From assembly GCA_050633785.1 (NCBI GenBank), contig JBOEHE010000002.1, forward strand, positions 5,832-69,831: a DNA stretch of 64,000 nucleotides, written 5' to 3'. This document shows, one piece after another, positions 8,503-16,677 of this stretch. Position 1 is the stretch's first letter; each line of letters opens with the position of its first letter. Both the position numbers and the translations under genes were made by a program. The DNA comes from CALKZN01 sp050633785 (GTDB lineage: Bacteria; Pseudomonadota; Gammaproteobacteria; Arenicellales; Arenicellaceae). The notes below the pieces were generated by a model. That model did not search any database and was not told where the DNA came from. It saw only the letters and a list, made by a program, of their open reading frames with translations.

Positions 8503-9372
8503 TTATGCCCCTCCTATCTCGGCAATAGTGCAGGAACTGCCAACGGAGTGACTAAAGAAGTCCAACACAAGACCATTGACCGTTTCAGCATTAACGTAAG
8601 GCATAGCATGTCGCATTTCTGGCAAAACTACAAATTGTCCATAAGGTGCAGCTGCTGACATATCTTTTGACATTTCAGGTGTTGAGTTAGGATCCAACTC
8701 ACCGGTCGCAAATAAAGCAGGGACAGATAATTGTTCCAAGCGGTTCTCATGCGCTCTGTCCGATCTGGCAAACAACTGATATGCTCTTGCGTAACCCTTT
8801 GGCTCAACCTGCAACAACCATTGCCTCAAACATTGCCTGCGTTCTTGCTCAAGCGCGCTTAATTCAGCACCAAACCACCGGTGCAGAGTTTCTTCAACCA
8901 ATAATTCTGCCTGACCATTTGCCAGCATCTCTGCTCGTTCCTGAACCTGCACAGCCTGATCTTGAGGGCGACAATAAACACCATTGAGAGCCACCAGTTG
9001 AGTGACTCGATCCGAATTATTGAGAGCAAACTCAAGTGCTATCAAAGCACCTAGAGAATGTCCCAGCACTTTAGTCTCCGACACCTGCAGATGATCCAAC
9101 AACTCAAGCAATTGCCTGTTATAGTCCTTTAGTGAACAAGGGTTTGGGGGCAACAAACTGTTCCCATGCCCCATGATATCGTAGCTCAGAACCCGATAAG
9201 AAGAGGAAAGTACATCAATTTGTGGTTGCCAGAAGGCCCGGTTCATACCAACCCCATGAACACAAACCAACCATTCTTTTTGTTCTTTTTTTCGAGAATC
9301 TATTTGATACTCTGTTCCATTGAAAACACCCTTATGTGATGTATCTGTAGAACTGGGTCGATCAACAACCAT
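8503..9372 (-). CDS. Alpha/beta hydrolase (set B)
   Basis: The 289-residue protein has HGVGMNRAFW near residues 39-48 (oxyanion hole), YDIMGHGNS, and the nucleophile elbow GHSLGA with Ser106. A GELDPNSTPE segment carries the likely acid, and a late PEMRHAMPY carries the likely His. It is cytoplasmic by appearance and related to the set A hydrolase at 380-1201. The gene lies two bases downstream of the DUF1185 gene and five bases upstream of the flavin reductase, so the four set B genes form one tight operon. Its substrate cannot be read from the sequence. Confidence 0.88.
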   Translation of the reverse strand: MVVDRPSSTDTSHKGVFNGTEYQIDSRKKEQKEWLVCVHGVGMNRAFWQPQIDVLSSSYRVLSYDIMGHGNSLLPPNPCSLKDYNRQLLELLDHLQVSETKVLGHSLGALIALEFALNNSDRVTQLVALNGVYCRPQDQAVQVQERAEMLANGQAELLVEETLHRWFGAELSALEQERRQCLRQWLLQVEPKGYARAYQLFARSDRAHENRLEQLSVPALFATGELDPNSTPEMSKDMSAAAPYGQFVVLPEMRHAMPYVNAETVNGLVLDFFSHSVGSSCTIAEIGGA

Positions 9373-9374
9373 GA

Positions 9375-9977
9375 TTACTCAGCATCAACAACCGTTGCTG
9401 TATCTCCCAATTCTTGCAGATCTTGATAACGATCACCAATGCGGTGATGTGGTCGGCCTCCAACAGAAGCGCCCAGGGCTACGACAATTTCATCTGGCGC
9501 TGGTGAATCAGGAACGGCCACTTGAACCGTCATGTAATGGGAACGCATGCCTTCATCGTGTTTATGCATCAAAGGCACGCTTAAAGTACCTCCAGGACCT
9601 GACCGTGCATTGGTAAAACACAGGTAGCTTTTTGCACCAACTGCATTGCGATAATGATTGCCAAAACGAAGTGTGTGAATCATGGCAGATGCATGTTCAA
9701 CTTCGCCATCGGTGCCCACAATTGCAGCCTTGCCATAACCTTCTACCGCTTCACCGCCACCGGTCATACCCAGGATTTTATCTGTCAGCAGTTTCCCCAG
9801 AATCGGAGCAATAGCTCTGATCTCAGGCTGCAAATCTTCAACAAAACCACGCCCACTCCAAGGGTTTTTTATGATTGCGGCAGCGATAAATAGATCCAAT
9901 GGTTTATCCGCTTTTTTTCCGCCTTCAATCAGTTGTGTCTCATTAAATGTTACTACACGTCTTAATTCAATAGTCAT
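9375..9977 (-). CDS. DUF1185 (amino acid synthesis family) protein, set B
   Basis: From the ATG at 9977 the product has 200 residues; an in-frame TTG three codons earlier is less likely. It shares the family blocks with the set A protein: AAAIIKNPWSGRGFVEDLQ, GYGKAAIVG, HTLRFGNHYRNAVGAKSYL, and ASVGGRPHHRIGDRYQD. It is the first gene of the set B operon and is divergent from the GntR regulator. The reaction is unknown to me. Conservation in both sets argues that it is needed for the pathway. Confidence 0.85.
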   Translation of the reverse strand: MTIELRRVVTFNETQLIEGGKKADKPLDLFIAAAIIKNPWSGRGFVEDLQPEIRAIAPILGKLLTDKILGMTGGGEAVEGYGKAAIVGTDGEVEHASAMIHTLRFGNHYRNAVGAKSYLCFTNARSGPGGTLSVPLMHKHDEGMRSHYMTVQVAVPDSPAPDEIVVALGASVGGRPHHRIGDRYQDLQELGDTATVVDAE

Positions 9978-10121
9978 ATCAATCAATCTCTAAAATGTTC
10001 TCTTAATGGATAAACTCTGCTTGCAGCATTTAGATAGCCAGTTATACCGGATAAGCACTTATCACTCATTCTCTGCTAACAAGCACACCCAGATTTGCTC
10101 TATAATTCATAAAATTGTAGC

Positions 10122-10133
10122 ATGGTATACCAT
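10122..10133. promoter_or_regulatory. Candidate GntR/FCD operator
   Basis: A perfect 12-base palindrome, ATGGTATACCAT, sits in the 249-base gap between set B and the divergent GntR-family gene. FCD-type GntR proteins commonly bind short TATAC-centred palindromes of this form. Position and form suggest that the regulator controls set B and itself through this site. Confidence 0.5.
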
Positions 10134-10226
10134 ATTACGAAAAGACAATTTCTTGCTTGAAATTCGAAACACTCATAAAATGCGCGCTAGAATTAACACA
10201 GTTGAGAGATCAGGCAGGGTTATTGA

Positions 10227-10928
10227 GTGAAGGAAACAAAGAATGGCAACAGCGAGGCAAACGGCTTGAAAATTGATCGAGCAACAAAGACATTGCGCGA
10301 GTTAGCTTACGACAATGTACGCCAGGCGATTTTTGATGCCCATTTCCCTCCAGGAACCCGTCTGATTGAACGTTCTTTATGTCAAGACCTTGATGTCAGT
10401 AGAACGGTAGTTCGAGAAGTACTCCGACAACTTGATGCTGAGGGCTTAGTCGAAACCATTCCTCATGTCGGCCCTATTGTGGCAACGATGGATTGGGATA
10501 AGGCCAAACAAATTTATGAAGTTCGTGGCACACTTGAAGCCATGGCAATTCGCTCCTGCGCCAAACTAGCAAGCAAAGATGATATAGCTTTGCTGGAAAC
10601 AAAGTTCAACACTATCAGTGCGGCCTTTGATATGGATTCTCCGAATTCAATACTCAATGCAACAACTGAATTTTACAATACTCTTTTCCTGATTGGAGAA
10701 AAACCCTTCGCCTGGACCGTGGTTCAATCACTCAATGCCCGAATTTCACAACTAAGAGCAATGACTATCACAACTCCTGAACGTCATCTAAGCTCAATCA
10801 CTGAGATGAAAGAGATCATCACAGCCATTTCATCGGGAGATATTGATGCGGCAGAAACGGCCAGTTGGAAGCATGTCAATGCCGCTGCCGCCGTTGCCGA
10901 GCAACTATTAAATCAGAATTCAAATTAA
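10227..10928 (+). CDS. GntR-family (FCD/FadR subfamily) transcriptional regulator
   Basis: The product has 233 residues and starts at GTG. The N-terminal winged helix is visible as LAYDNVRQAIFDAHFPPGTRL, then DLDVSRTVVREVLRQLDAEGLV. The C-terminal part is an all-helical FCD ligand-binding domain (YEVRGTLEAMAIRSCAKLA and later helices with scattered His residues). FCD regulators usually bind carboxylic acid ligands and repress adjacent catabolic operons. It diverges from set B, so that operon is the likely target, perhaps induced by a pathway acid. Confidence 0.9.
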   Translation: MKETKNGNSEANGLKIDRATKTLRELAYDNVRQAIFDAHFPPGTRLIERSLCQDLDVSRTVVREVLRQLDAEGLVETIPHVGPIVATMDWDKAKQIYEVRGTLEAMAIRSCAKLASKDDIALLETKFNTISAAFDMDSPNSILNATTEFYNTLFLIGEKPFAWTVVQSLNARISQLRAMTITTPERHLSSITEMKEIITAISSGDIDAAETASWKHVNAAAAVAEQLLNQNSN

Positions 10929-10995
10929 CACCGCCACAACCTCAGGCGGTTGCAACATCCCTGTTATACAACCATGTCTTTTGCAGTCTTCAGCT

Positions 10996-12339
10996 TTAAT
11001 AGCCCTGGCCTGGGACCCAATTAGTACCAGCTAAAGGCACACGCGCCATCGCTGCAGATTCAACGGTTAAAGCAACCAAATCTTCAGGCTCTAAATTGCG
11101 TAGATCGTTTTTACCACAAGCACGTGCCAGAGTTTGCGCTTCAAGCGTAAGGACACGTAAATAGTTTGCGATTCTACGCCCGCCCTCTACTGGGTCTAAA
11201 CGCTTCATCAAATCAGGATCCTGCGTTGAGATGCCTGCTGGGTCCTTACCCTCTTGATAGTCATCATAAAAACCAGCAGCAGAGCCAATTTCCTTAAACT
11301 CTTTATCGTATTTCGGATGATTGCAACCTAATGCAATCAAGGCCGCTGTACCAATAGCAACCGCATCAGCACCCAATGCCATACATTTAGCCACATCTGC
11401 ACCATTGCGAATACCACCAGAAACAATCAACTGCACTTTGCGGTGCATTCCCATTTCCTGCAATGCCTGGACTGCCTGAGGGATTGCTGCCAAAGTTGGA
11501 ATTCCAACATGTTCGATGAACACATCTTGAGTTGCTGCGGTTCCTCCCTGCATGCCATCAACAACGACGACATCAGCACCTGCTTTAACAGCCAGTTTCA
11601 CATCATAATAGGTTCGTGTGGCGCCCACTTTCATATAAATAGGTACTTGCCAACCCGTTATTTCGCGCAATTCCTGTACTTTAATGGCTAAATCATCTGG
11701 ACCAGTCCAATCCGGGTGACGGCAGGCAGAACGTTGGTCAACACCCTTTGGCAATGTTCTCATCTGAGCAACTCGATCCGTAATTTTCTGCCCCAGTAAC
11801 ATACCACCGCCACCGGGCTTCGCACCTTGGCCTAAAACAATTTCAATCGCATCTGCTTTACGAAGATCATCTGGATTCATGCCATAACGAGAAGGCAAAT
11901 ATTGATAAACCAACTTGCTCGACTGCCCACGCTCTTCGGGTGTCATACCACCATCACCTGTCGTTGTAGATGTTCCCATGGTTGATGCTCCACGGCCAAG
12001 TGCTTCTTTGGCATTGGCAGATAAAGCACCAAAACTCATGCCGGCAATGGTAACTGGAATATCAATAGTGATTGGTTTTTTAGCAAATCGATCACCCAGC
12101 ACCACAGATGTATTACACGCTTCGCGATAACCTTCCAAGGGATAACGAGACATACTCGCTCCAAGGAACAATAAGTCATCAAAATGCGGTAGCGCACGTT
12201 TGGCACCAAAACCGCGAATATCATAAATCCCCGTTTCGGATGCACGGCGTATTTCAGCCATTGTTCGACGGTCAAAAGTTGCTGATTCGCGTAAACTAGG
12301 GTCTAACTCAGTGGGGTCTAACTTAGTATCATCACTCAT
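10996..12339 (-). CDS. mgsC: N-methylglutamate synthase subunit C (FMN-binding glutamate synthase-like)
   Basis: This 447-residue protein matches the FMN/Fe-S core domain of glutamate synthase (GltB central domain, GlxD type). Visible are ISIDIP-like early strands, MSFGALSANAKEALGRGA, GEGGMTPE-like TGDGGMTPEERG, LGQGAKPGGGGMLLGQKI, VVVDGMQGGTAATQDVF, and GGIRNGADVAKCMALGADAV. With the two preceding genes it forms a heteromer that makes N-methylglutamate from methylamine-derived gamma-glutamylmethylamide and 2-oxoglutarate. The gene order gmaS-mgsA-mgsB-mgsC supports this over ammonia-forming glutamate synthase. It is the last gene of the run. Confidence 0.88.
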   Translation of the reverse strand: MSDDTKLDPTELDPSLRESATFDRRTMAEIRRASETGIYDIRGFGAKRALPHFDDLLFLGASMSRYPLEGYREACNTSVVLGDRFAKKPITIDIPVTIAGMSFGALSANAKEALGRGASTMGTSTTTGDGGMTPEERGQSSKLVYQYLPSRYGMNPDDLRKADAIEIVLGQGAKPGGGGMLLGQKITDRVAQMRTLPKGVDQRSACRHPDWTGPDDLAIKVQELREITGWQVPIYMKVGATRTYYDVKLAVKAGADVVVVDGMQGGTAATQDVFIEHVGIPTLAAIPQAVQALQEMGMHRKVQLIVSGGIRNGADVAKCMALGADAVAIGTAALIALGCNHPKYDKEFKEIGSAAGFYDDYQEGKDPAGISTQDPDLMKRLDPVEGGRRIANYLRVLTLEAQTLARACGKNDLRNLEPEDLVALTVESAAMARVPLAGTNWVPGQGY

Positions 12340-12359
12340 CTTAATTATCCTCTTTAATA

Positions 12360-13043
12360 CTAGTACGCTGCTGCTTTATCAACGTCAAAATTATACAAAT
12401 TACGAGCAGAGCCATAGCGCTTGAACGCCTTTGGATCTTCCTCGCTTCCCGCCAGCTTCAACAAGTTACTTAATTCATCAAGATGTTCTTGTCGCATTTC
12501 TTTCTGAACGCAATCAGCACCTAATGATTTCACTGTGCCTTTAACATAAATATGAACTTCGTATAAGGAGTCGCCCAAGGCATCGCCTGCATCACCACAG
12601 ACAACCAAAGAACCCGCCTGCCCCATAAAACAACTCATATGACCGACGTTGCCTTTAACCACAATATCCGCTCCTTTGAGCGAAATTCCGCAACGTGCAC
12701 CGGCATTACCATCGATGACCAACAATCCACCATGGGCTGTTGCACCGGCCGATTGAGAAACATCCCCTTTAATATGCACCTTGCCTGACATCATATTTTC
12801 AGCCACGCCTTGACCTGCGCTGCCGTTAACGATGATTTCAGCCTGCTGATTCATACCTGCACAGTAATAGCCTGTATGACCTTCAACATTAACCACCAGA
12901 TCCTGGTTTAACCCGCAGGCAACAGTATGTTGCCCTCGAGGATTCAACACCTGCCACTCACGTTCGCTGCATTCGTCAGCTTGAGCATGCAGCATAGCAT
13001 TCAGGTCGCGTACGCTTTGATCCGCTAAATCAACTGTTTTCAT
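12360..13043 (-). CDS. mgsB: N-methylglutamate synthase subunit B (GXGXG domain)
   Basis: From the ATG at 13043, preceded by GGAG nine bases upstream, the product has 227 residues. An in-frame start at 13061 is possible but has no better ribosome site. The sequence is the right-handed beta-helix GXGXG domain found at the C-terminus of GltB. Repeating segments include GHTGYYCAGMNQQAEIIVNG, GSAGQGVAENMMSG, GNAGARCGISLKGADIVVKG and GDAGDALGDSLYE. It is a structural and channel subunit between the amidotransferase (mgsA) and the FMN subunit (mgsC). Confidence 0.87.
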   Translation of the reverse strand: MKTVDLADQSVRDLNAMLHAQADECSEREWQVLNPRGQHTVACGLNQDLVVNVEGHTGYYCAGMNQQAEIIVNGSAGQGVAENMMSGKVHIKGDVSQSAGATAHGGLLVIDGNAGARCGISLKGADIVVKGNVGHMSCFMGQAGSLVVCGDAGDALGDSLYEVHIYVKGTVKSLGADCVQKEMRQEHLDELSNLLKLAGSEEDPKAFKRYGSARNLYNFDVDKAAAY

Positions 13044-13084
13044 AGAAATAATCTCCTTCAAATAATGACTTTAAACTAAGAGTA

Positions 13085-13993
13085 TTAGCCATGATTGTTT
13101 CGTTCCCAGACATAAATAGTTTCTGGCTCAGGTTCCCATACACGGGCATTTTCAATTCCAGGCAACGTCGTCAGCGCCTGATATTCTGAAGCCATTGCGA
13201 CATAATCATCGGTTTCGGCAAGAACAGCTGGTTTGCAGGCAATTGGATCACGAACAACGGCAAAGCCATCTTTGGTACCAATCGCAAAGGTAAAAAAGCC
13301 ATCCAGGTCCCGCAACGCATTTTCTAATGCAGCATTCAGATTATCACCTTGCTGTAAGCGTTGAGTCAGATAACCTGCCGCAACTTCAGAATCGTTTTCA
13401 GTTTCAAATTGAATCCCTTCGCGCTCTAAATTAATCCGCAAACGATTGTGATTCGATAATGATCCATTATGCACCAGACACAAATCCAAACCTGTTGAAA
13501 AAGGATGACTGCCCGCCATTGTTACAGCGGACTCGGTCGCCATACGAGTATGGCCAATAATATGACTGCCTTGCATCTTATTTAACTTAAAGGCTTTCGC
13601 AATATCTTCTGGCAAACCGACTTCTTTTAAAATTTCAATCGATTTACCCGAACTGAGAATCAACACCTCAGGGGCATGGGCCGCAAAAAAGGCGTTGGCT
13701 GTTGATGCTTCGGTTTGCAGCTTAAAAACAGCCACTTTATTGTTTTGAAACCAATCAACAGCGACATCCAACTGTTGTTTAATCCTCTGCGCAAGCTCAG
13801 CCCAAGCATAATTTTCATCTGAATGACGCAAGGTTAATTTAATCCAACCGTCAGGCACTTCATCACCATAAATGGCAAAACCGGCGCTATCTGGCCCACG
13901 TTCTGTCATTGCTACCAGCATGGGTTCAAACAATTCACCCAGTCTGCTTTGTAATGAATCATTTTTGGCATATAAACCAACGATTCCACACAT
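13085..13993 (-). CDS. mgsA: N-methylglutamate synthase subunit A (class II glutamine amidotransferase)
   Basis: The 302-residue protein starts MCGIVGLYAK, so Cys2 would be the N-terminal nucleophile after removal of Met. Later motifs are those of class II (Ntn) amidotransferases: ERGPDSAGFAIYGD, GHTRMATESAVT, and LVHNGSLSNHNRLR. In the methylamine pathway this subunit hydrolyses gamma-glutamylmethylamide, releasing methylamine that is passed to the synthase subunits. It lies directly downstream of gmaS and upstream of mgsB. The homologous rhizobial glxB gene has the same order next to glnT. Confidence 0.88.
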   Translation of the reverse strand: MCGIVGLYAKNDSLQSRLGELFEPMLVAMTERGPDSAGFAIYGDEVPDGWIKLTLRHSDENYAWAELAQRIKQQLDVAVDWFQNNKVAVFKLQTEASTANAFFAAHAPEVLILSSGKSIEILKEVGLPEDIAKAFKLNKMQGSHIIGHTRMATESAVTMAGSHPFSTGLDLCLVHNGSLSNHNRLRINLEREGIQFETENDSEVAAGYLTQRLQQGDNLNAALENALRDLDGFFTFAIGTKDGFAVVRDPIACKPAVLAETDDYVAMASEYQALTTLPGIENARVWEPEPETIYVWERNNHG

Positions 13994-14048
13994 AATAAAA
14001 TCCTCTTATATCTAAAAATTCAAGGTTGTTTATAAATTCACCGCTGCG

Positions 14049-15380
14049 TTAAAAGAACTCGCCATAACGCTCGATTTCCCAGTCAGAAACATGACGGCTA
14101 TATTCAATCCACTCATCACGTTTGAGTTTGATAAACTCTTCCATTACTTGTGTACCAATACGGTCTGTTAAAATGGTATCAGCTTCTAATTCATTGACAG
14201 CTTCATTCAAATTTTGCGGCAATATACCAATGCCCTTTTCAACACATTCTTGCTGAGTCAAATTGTATATATTGATATTTTGTGGTTCGCCTGGATCAAG
14301 TTCGCGCTCTATACCATCAAGTCCTGCAGCTATCAATGCAGCATGCATTAAATAAGGATTACACCCAGCATCAGGCAAACGAAATTCCAAACGTCCATAA
14401 GGCACACGAACCATCGCCGAACGATTGTTATCGCCGTAACAGATAAAAGCGGGAGCCCAGCTTGCACCGGAAACAGAGCCACCTACGACCAAACGTTTAT
14501 AGGAGTTAACGGTTGGGGCGGCAATAGCACATAAGGCTTTGGCATGATGCAGCAGGCCGGCTGTGAAATGGTAGGCCATTTTGGATAAACCCATGCCATT
14601 CTTATCACTGTCATCGTTGAACAGATTTTTGCCTTGTTCATCGGTAATGGACAAATGGAAGTGCATGCCATTACCTGGACGATGCGAAGCAGGTTTCGGC
14701 ATAAACGAACAAATCATGTCCATATCATTGGCTATTTCGCCCGCCGCCATACGCACAAACGTAAATCGGTCAGCAGATGTCAGTGCATCGCTATAAGTAT
14801 AATTCACTTCAAATTGACCATTGGCGTCTTCATGATCTATTTGATATACATCAAAATCTACCGCTTGCAGTGACTCGATAAATTTTTCCAGAAATGCTCT
14901 TGAACGTGACAGCCCCTTATAGTCATAGCAAGGTTTATCCAAAGTATCGCTTTTATCAACCGGAATTAACTGACCATCTTCACCACGTTCCAACAAGGAA
15001 AACTCGGGTTCCAATCCTGTATTCAAGGTCCAGCCTTTTTCTTCCAGCAAGGCCAATTGGCGTTTCAATACAACGCGGCTGTCATAGGGGTACGGCTCAT
15101 CATTAACATGCCCATCACAAACGATGCGAGCATAGCCTGGTTGCCAGGGAACAATCGATAAAGTGTCAAGGTCACCACGTGCCATGAAATCAGGTCCATG
15201 CGGTTCCATTCCTAAACCCCAGACGGCAAACCCAGCGAAACCAGCACCACTTTCAACAACACTCATAAGGTGTGATGCAGGTACAGATTTAGTCTTTGCG
15301 ACACCATGGATATCAACAAACTGCGCCAATATATATTTGATATTATTTTCACTGATAAATTTTTCTACATCAATAGTCAT
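14049..15380 (-). CDS. gmaS: Gamma-glutamylmethylamide synthetase (glutamine synthetase type III/GlnT family)
   Basis: The product has 443 residues from the ATG at 15380, which has AGGAG eight bases upstream. It is a glutamine-synthetase fold protein with GAGFAGFAVWGLGMEPHGPD near the N-terminus, TGLEPEFSLL (metal ligands), QIDHEDANGQFEVNYTYSDA, RPGNGMHFHLS, and NRSAMVRVP with RLEFRLPDAG. GmaS joins methylamine to glutamate with ATP. GlnT proteins that use ammonium look much the same. The choice of GmaS rests on the adjacent mgsABC genes and the upstream amine pathway in this window. It is the first gene of the gmaS-mgsABC operon. Confidence 0.85.
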   Translation of the reverse strand: MTIDVEKFISENNIKYILAQFVDIHGVAKTKSVPASHLMSVVESGAGFAGFAVWGLGMEPHGPDFMARGDLDTLSIVPWQPGYARIVCDGHVNDEPYPYDSRVVLKRQLALLEEKGWTLNTGLEPEFSLLERGEDGQLIPVDKSDTLDKPCYDYKGLSRSRAFLEKFIESLQAVDFDVYQIDHEDANGQFEVNYTYSDALTSADRFTFVRMAAGEIANDMDMICSFMPKPASHRPGNGMHFHLSITDEQGKNLFNDDSDKNGMGLSKMAYHFTAGLLHHAKALCAIAAPTVNSYKRLVVGGSVSGASWAPAFICYGDNNRSAMVRVPYGRLEFRLPDAGCNPYLMHAALIAAGLDGIERELDPGEPQNINIYNLTQQECVEKGIGILPQNLNEAVNELEADTILTDRIGTQVMEEFIKLKRDEWIEYSRHVSDWEIERYGEFF

Positions 15381-15691
15381 GTCAATCACTCCTCGAACGC
15401 TGTTAAATTCTGATGAAAGATATACTACTCCAATTTTCCTTATAGGAAAATAATTTTCTTCACAAGAATTTAAAATAATTCAAATTTAGCTGAATTAAAC
15501 ACAGTTTTGGGCAAGGAGAGATACAGCAAGGAACAATAAATCCACGCATTGATGAAGAAGATAAGAAAGGTCATTGAATGACGTTGTGAGTAAATTGTTA
15601 ACAACAAACGATACCTAACGACCATTATTCACCCTGGCAATCCCATTGCCATACTCCTCCTATTGCCATACTCCGATTGGGTATGGCTATT
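15381..15691. other. Intergenic region upstream of gmaS
   Basis: This 311-base stretch holds no gene. At 15595-15604 is the palindrome TTGTTAACAA, identical to a box upstream of the binding-protein gene at 37.5 kb. At 15665-15687 is a 7-base-pair inverted repeat (GCCATAC/GTATGGC) downstream of the glycerate kinase gene. Its T-rich side lies to the right, so as a terminator for the minus-strand kinase gene it is weak. A partial direct repeat, ATTGCCATACTCC, occurs twice just before it. No clear sigma-54 promoter was found. Confidence 0.5.
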
Positions 15692-16606
15692 TTACTTCGA
15701 GATCAGTTCACTGACTGAATGGTCCTCGCGCAGTTGGATCAACCAATTCGCTCTATCAGGCAGGGTAGCCAAGCCATGTCTGGTGAGCCGTTCATAATGA
15801 GAGATAAAGCGGCGCAGTTGTTTCGTATTCATGGTTAATGCCCGGCTCTGTCCCTGTTGCAGACTTGCGATCAGTTTTTCTTCCTGAAGTGAGCGCCATT
15901 GATACACACAATCAAAGCTTGGCGCTTGCAGAGCGACCAGAAAATCCAGTTGTGCGAATAGATCAGCATAGTCACATTTCAGTTGATCGTTGACGTATTT
16001 GCGCCAGATGCCATCAGGATCTTCGTCAGATTCCAGAGCATTAACCGGTGTGGTCAGCTCTTGTTGTTGCTGAGGAGACATTCCGACACACCAACCTTCG
16101 AGAATCAGTATATCGACTGGAGCATCAACACTCAGCCAGTTTTCATGGCTACACCGATCATCGATGGCTTTATCGAATAGCGGAATAGAGTAAGTCTCAC
16201 CAGGAACCTGCTTCTGAATAGAATCAATTACCGATTGCAGTAACTCGATATCGTGCGTGCCTGGCACACCACGGGTCGCAAATAATGGGTGAACTTCGAC
16301 GCCAAGCTGAGAGCGTTGAGCCCGGGTCAAATAGAAATCATCTAGAGATGTCACTACAGTTTTCAGATTAAACTGATTTTCTAACAGCAGTTTGAGAAAA
16401 GCAGCGCAGGTGCTCTTACCCGTGCCTTGAGCACCCTGCACACCAACAATCGTCGGTTTACCAGTTTCTCGCGAACCGACAAGCGACTCGCATAAGGGTA
16501 AATAAAACTGCAGGACGGTCTCGTTAAATTCCACAGGCAGTTTCTTCTGCGTGATCAATTGATCGATTGCTTTCTCTAATTGTACTGAGTGTGATGAAGG
16601 TGTCAT
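15692..16606 (-). CDS. D-glycerate kinase of the P-loop GLYK type
   Basis: The 304-residue protein is a P-loop kinase with the Walker A motif GAQGTGKST near residues 58-66, followed by TSLDDFYLTRAQRS and GVPGTHDIELL. LILEGWCVGM acts as the Walker B region. This matches the plant and yeast-like D-glycerate 3-kinase family, not the GckA (MOFRL) glycerate 2-kinase usual in the serine cycle. It would phosphorylate glycerate made by the adjacent hydroxypyruvate reductase. It is the last of the serine-cycle genes on the minus strand. Whether it forms 2- or 3-phosphoglycerate cannot be told here. Confidence 0.8.
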   Translation of the reverse strand: MTPSSHSVQLEKAIDQLITQKKLPVEFNETVLQFYLPLCESLVGSRETGKPTIVGVQGAQGTGKSTCAAFLKLLLENQFNLKTVVTSLDDFYLTRAQRSQLGVEVHPLFATRGVPGTHDIELLQSVIDSIQKQVPGETYSIPLFDKAIDDRCSHENWLSVDAPVDILILEGWCVGMSPQQQQELTTPVNALESDEDPDGIWRKYVNDQLKCDYADLFAQLDFLVALQAPSFDCVYQWRSLQEEKLIASLQQGQSRALTMNTKQLRRFISHYERLTRHGLATLPDRANWLIQLREDHSVSELISK

Positions 16607-16677
16607 TATTGCACTAAGCCATTAAAACGAATGTTGAATTACAGGAATATCTGCTTTTCAGAACTTATATGCAACCA

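Noticed and set aside
10996..13993. The three mgs genes as an ordinary glutamate synthase
   Set aside because: The split into separate amidotransferase, GXGXG and FMN subunits next to a GlnT/GmaS gene, in an amine-using genome, fits N-methylglutamate synthase. A standard GltB is a single large protein with a GltD partner, which is absent.
14505..14515. GTTAAC match inside gmaS (and another inside mgsB)
   Set aside because: These fall in coding sequence without a second box at 20 bases or a TATAAT, so they are treated as chance.
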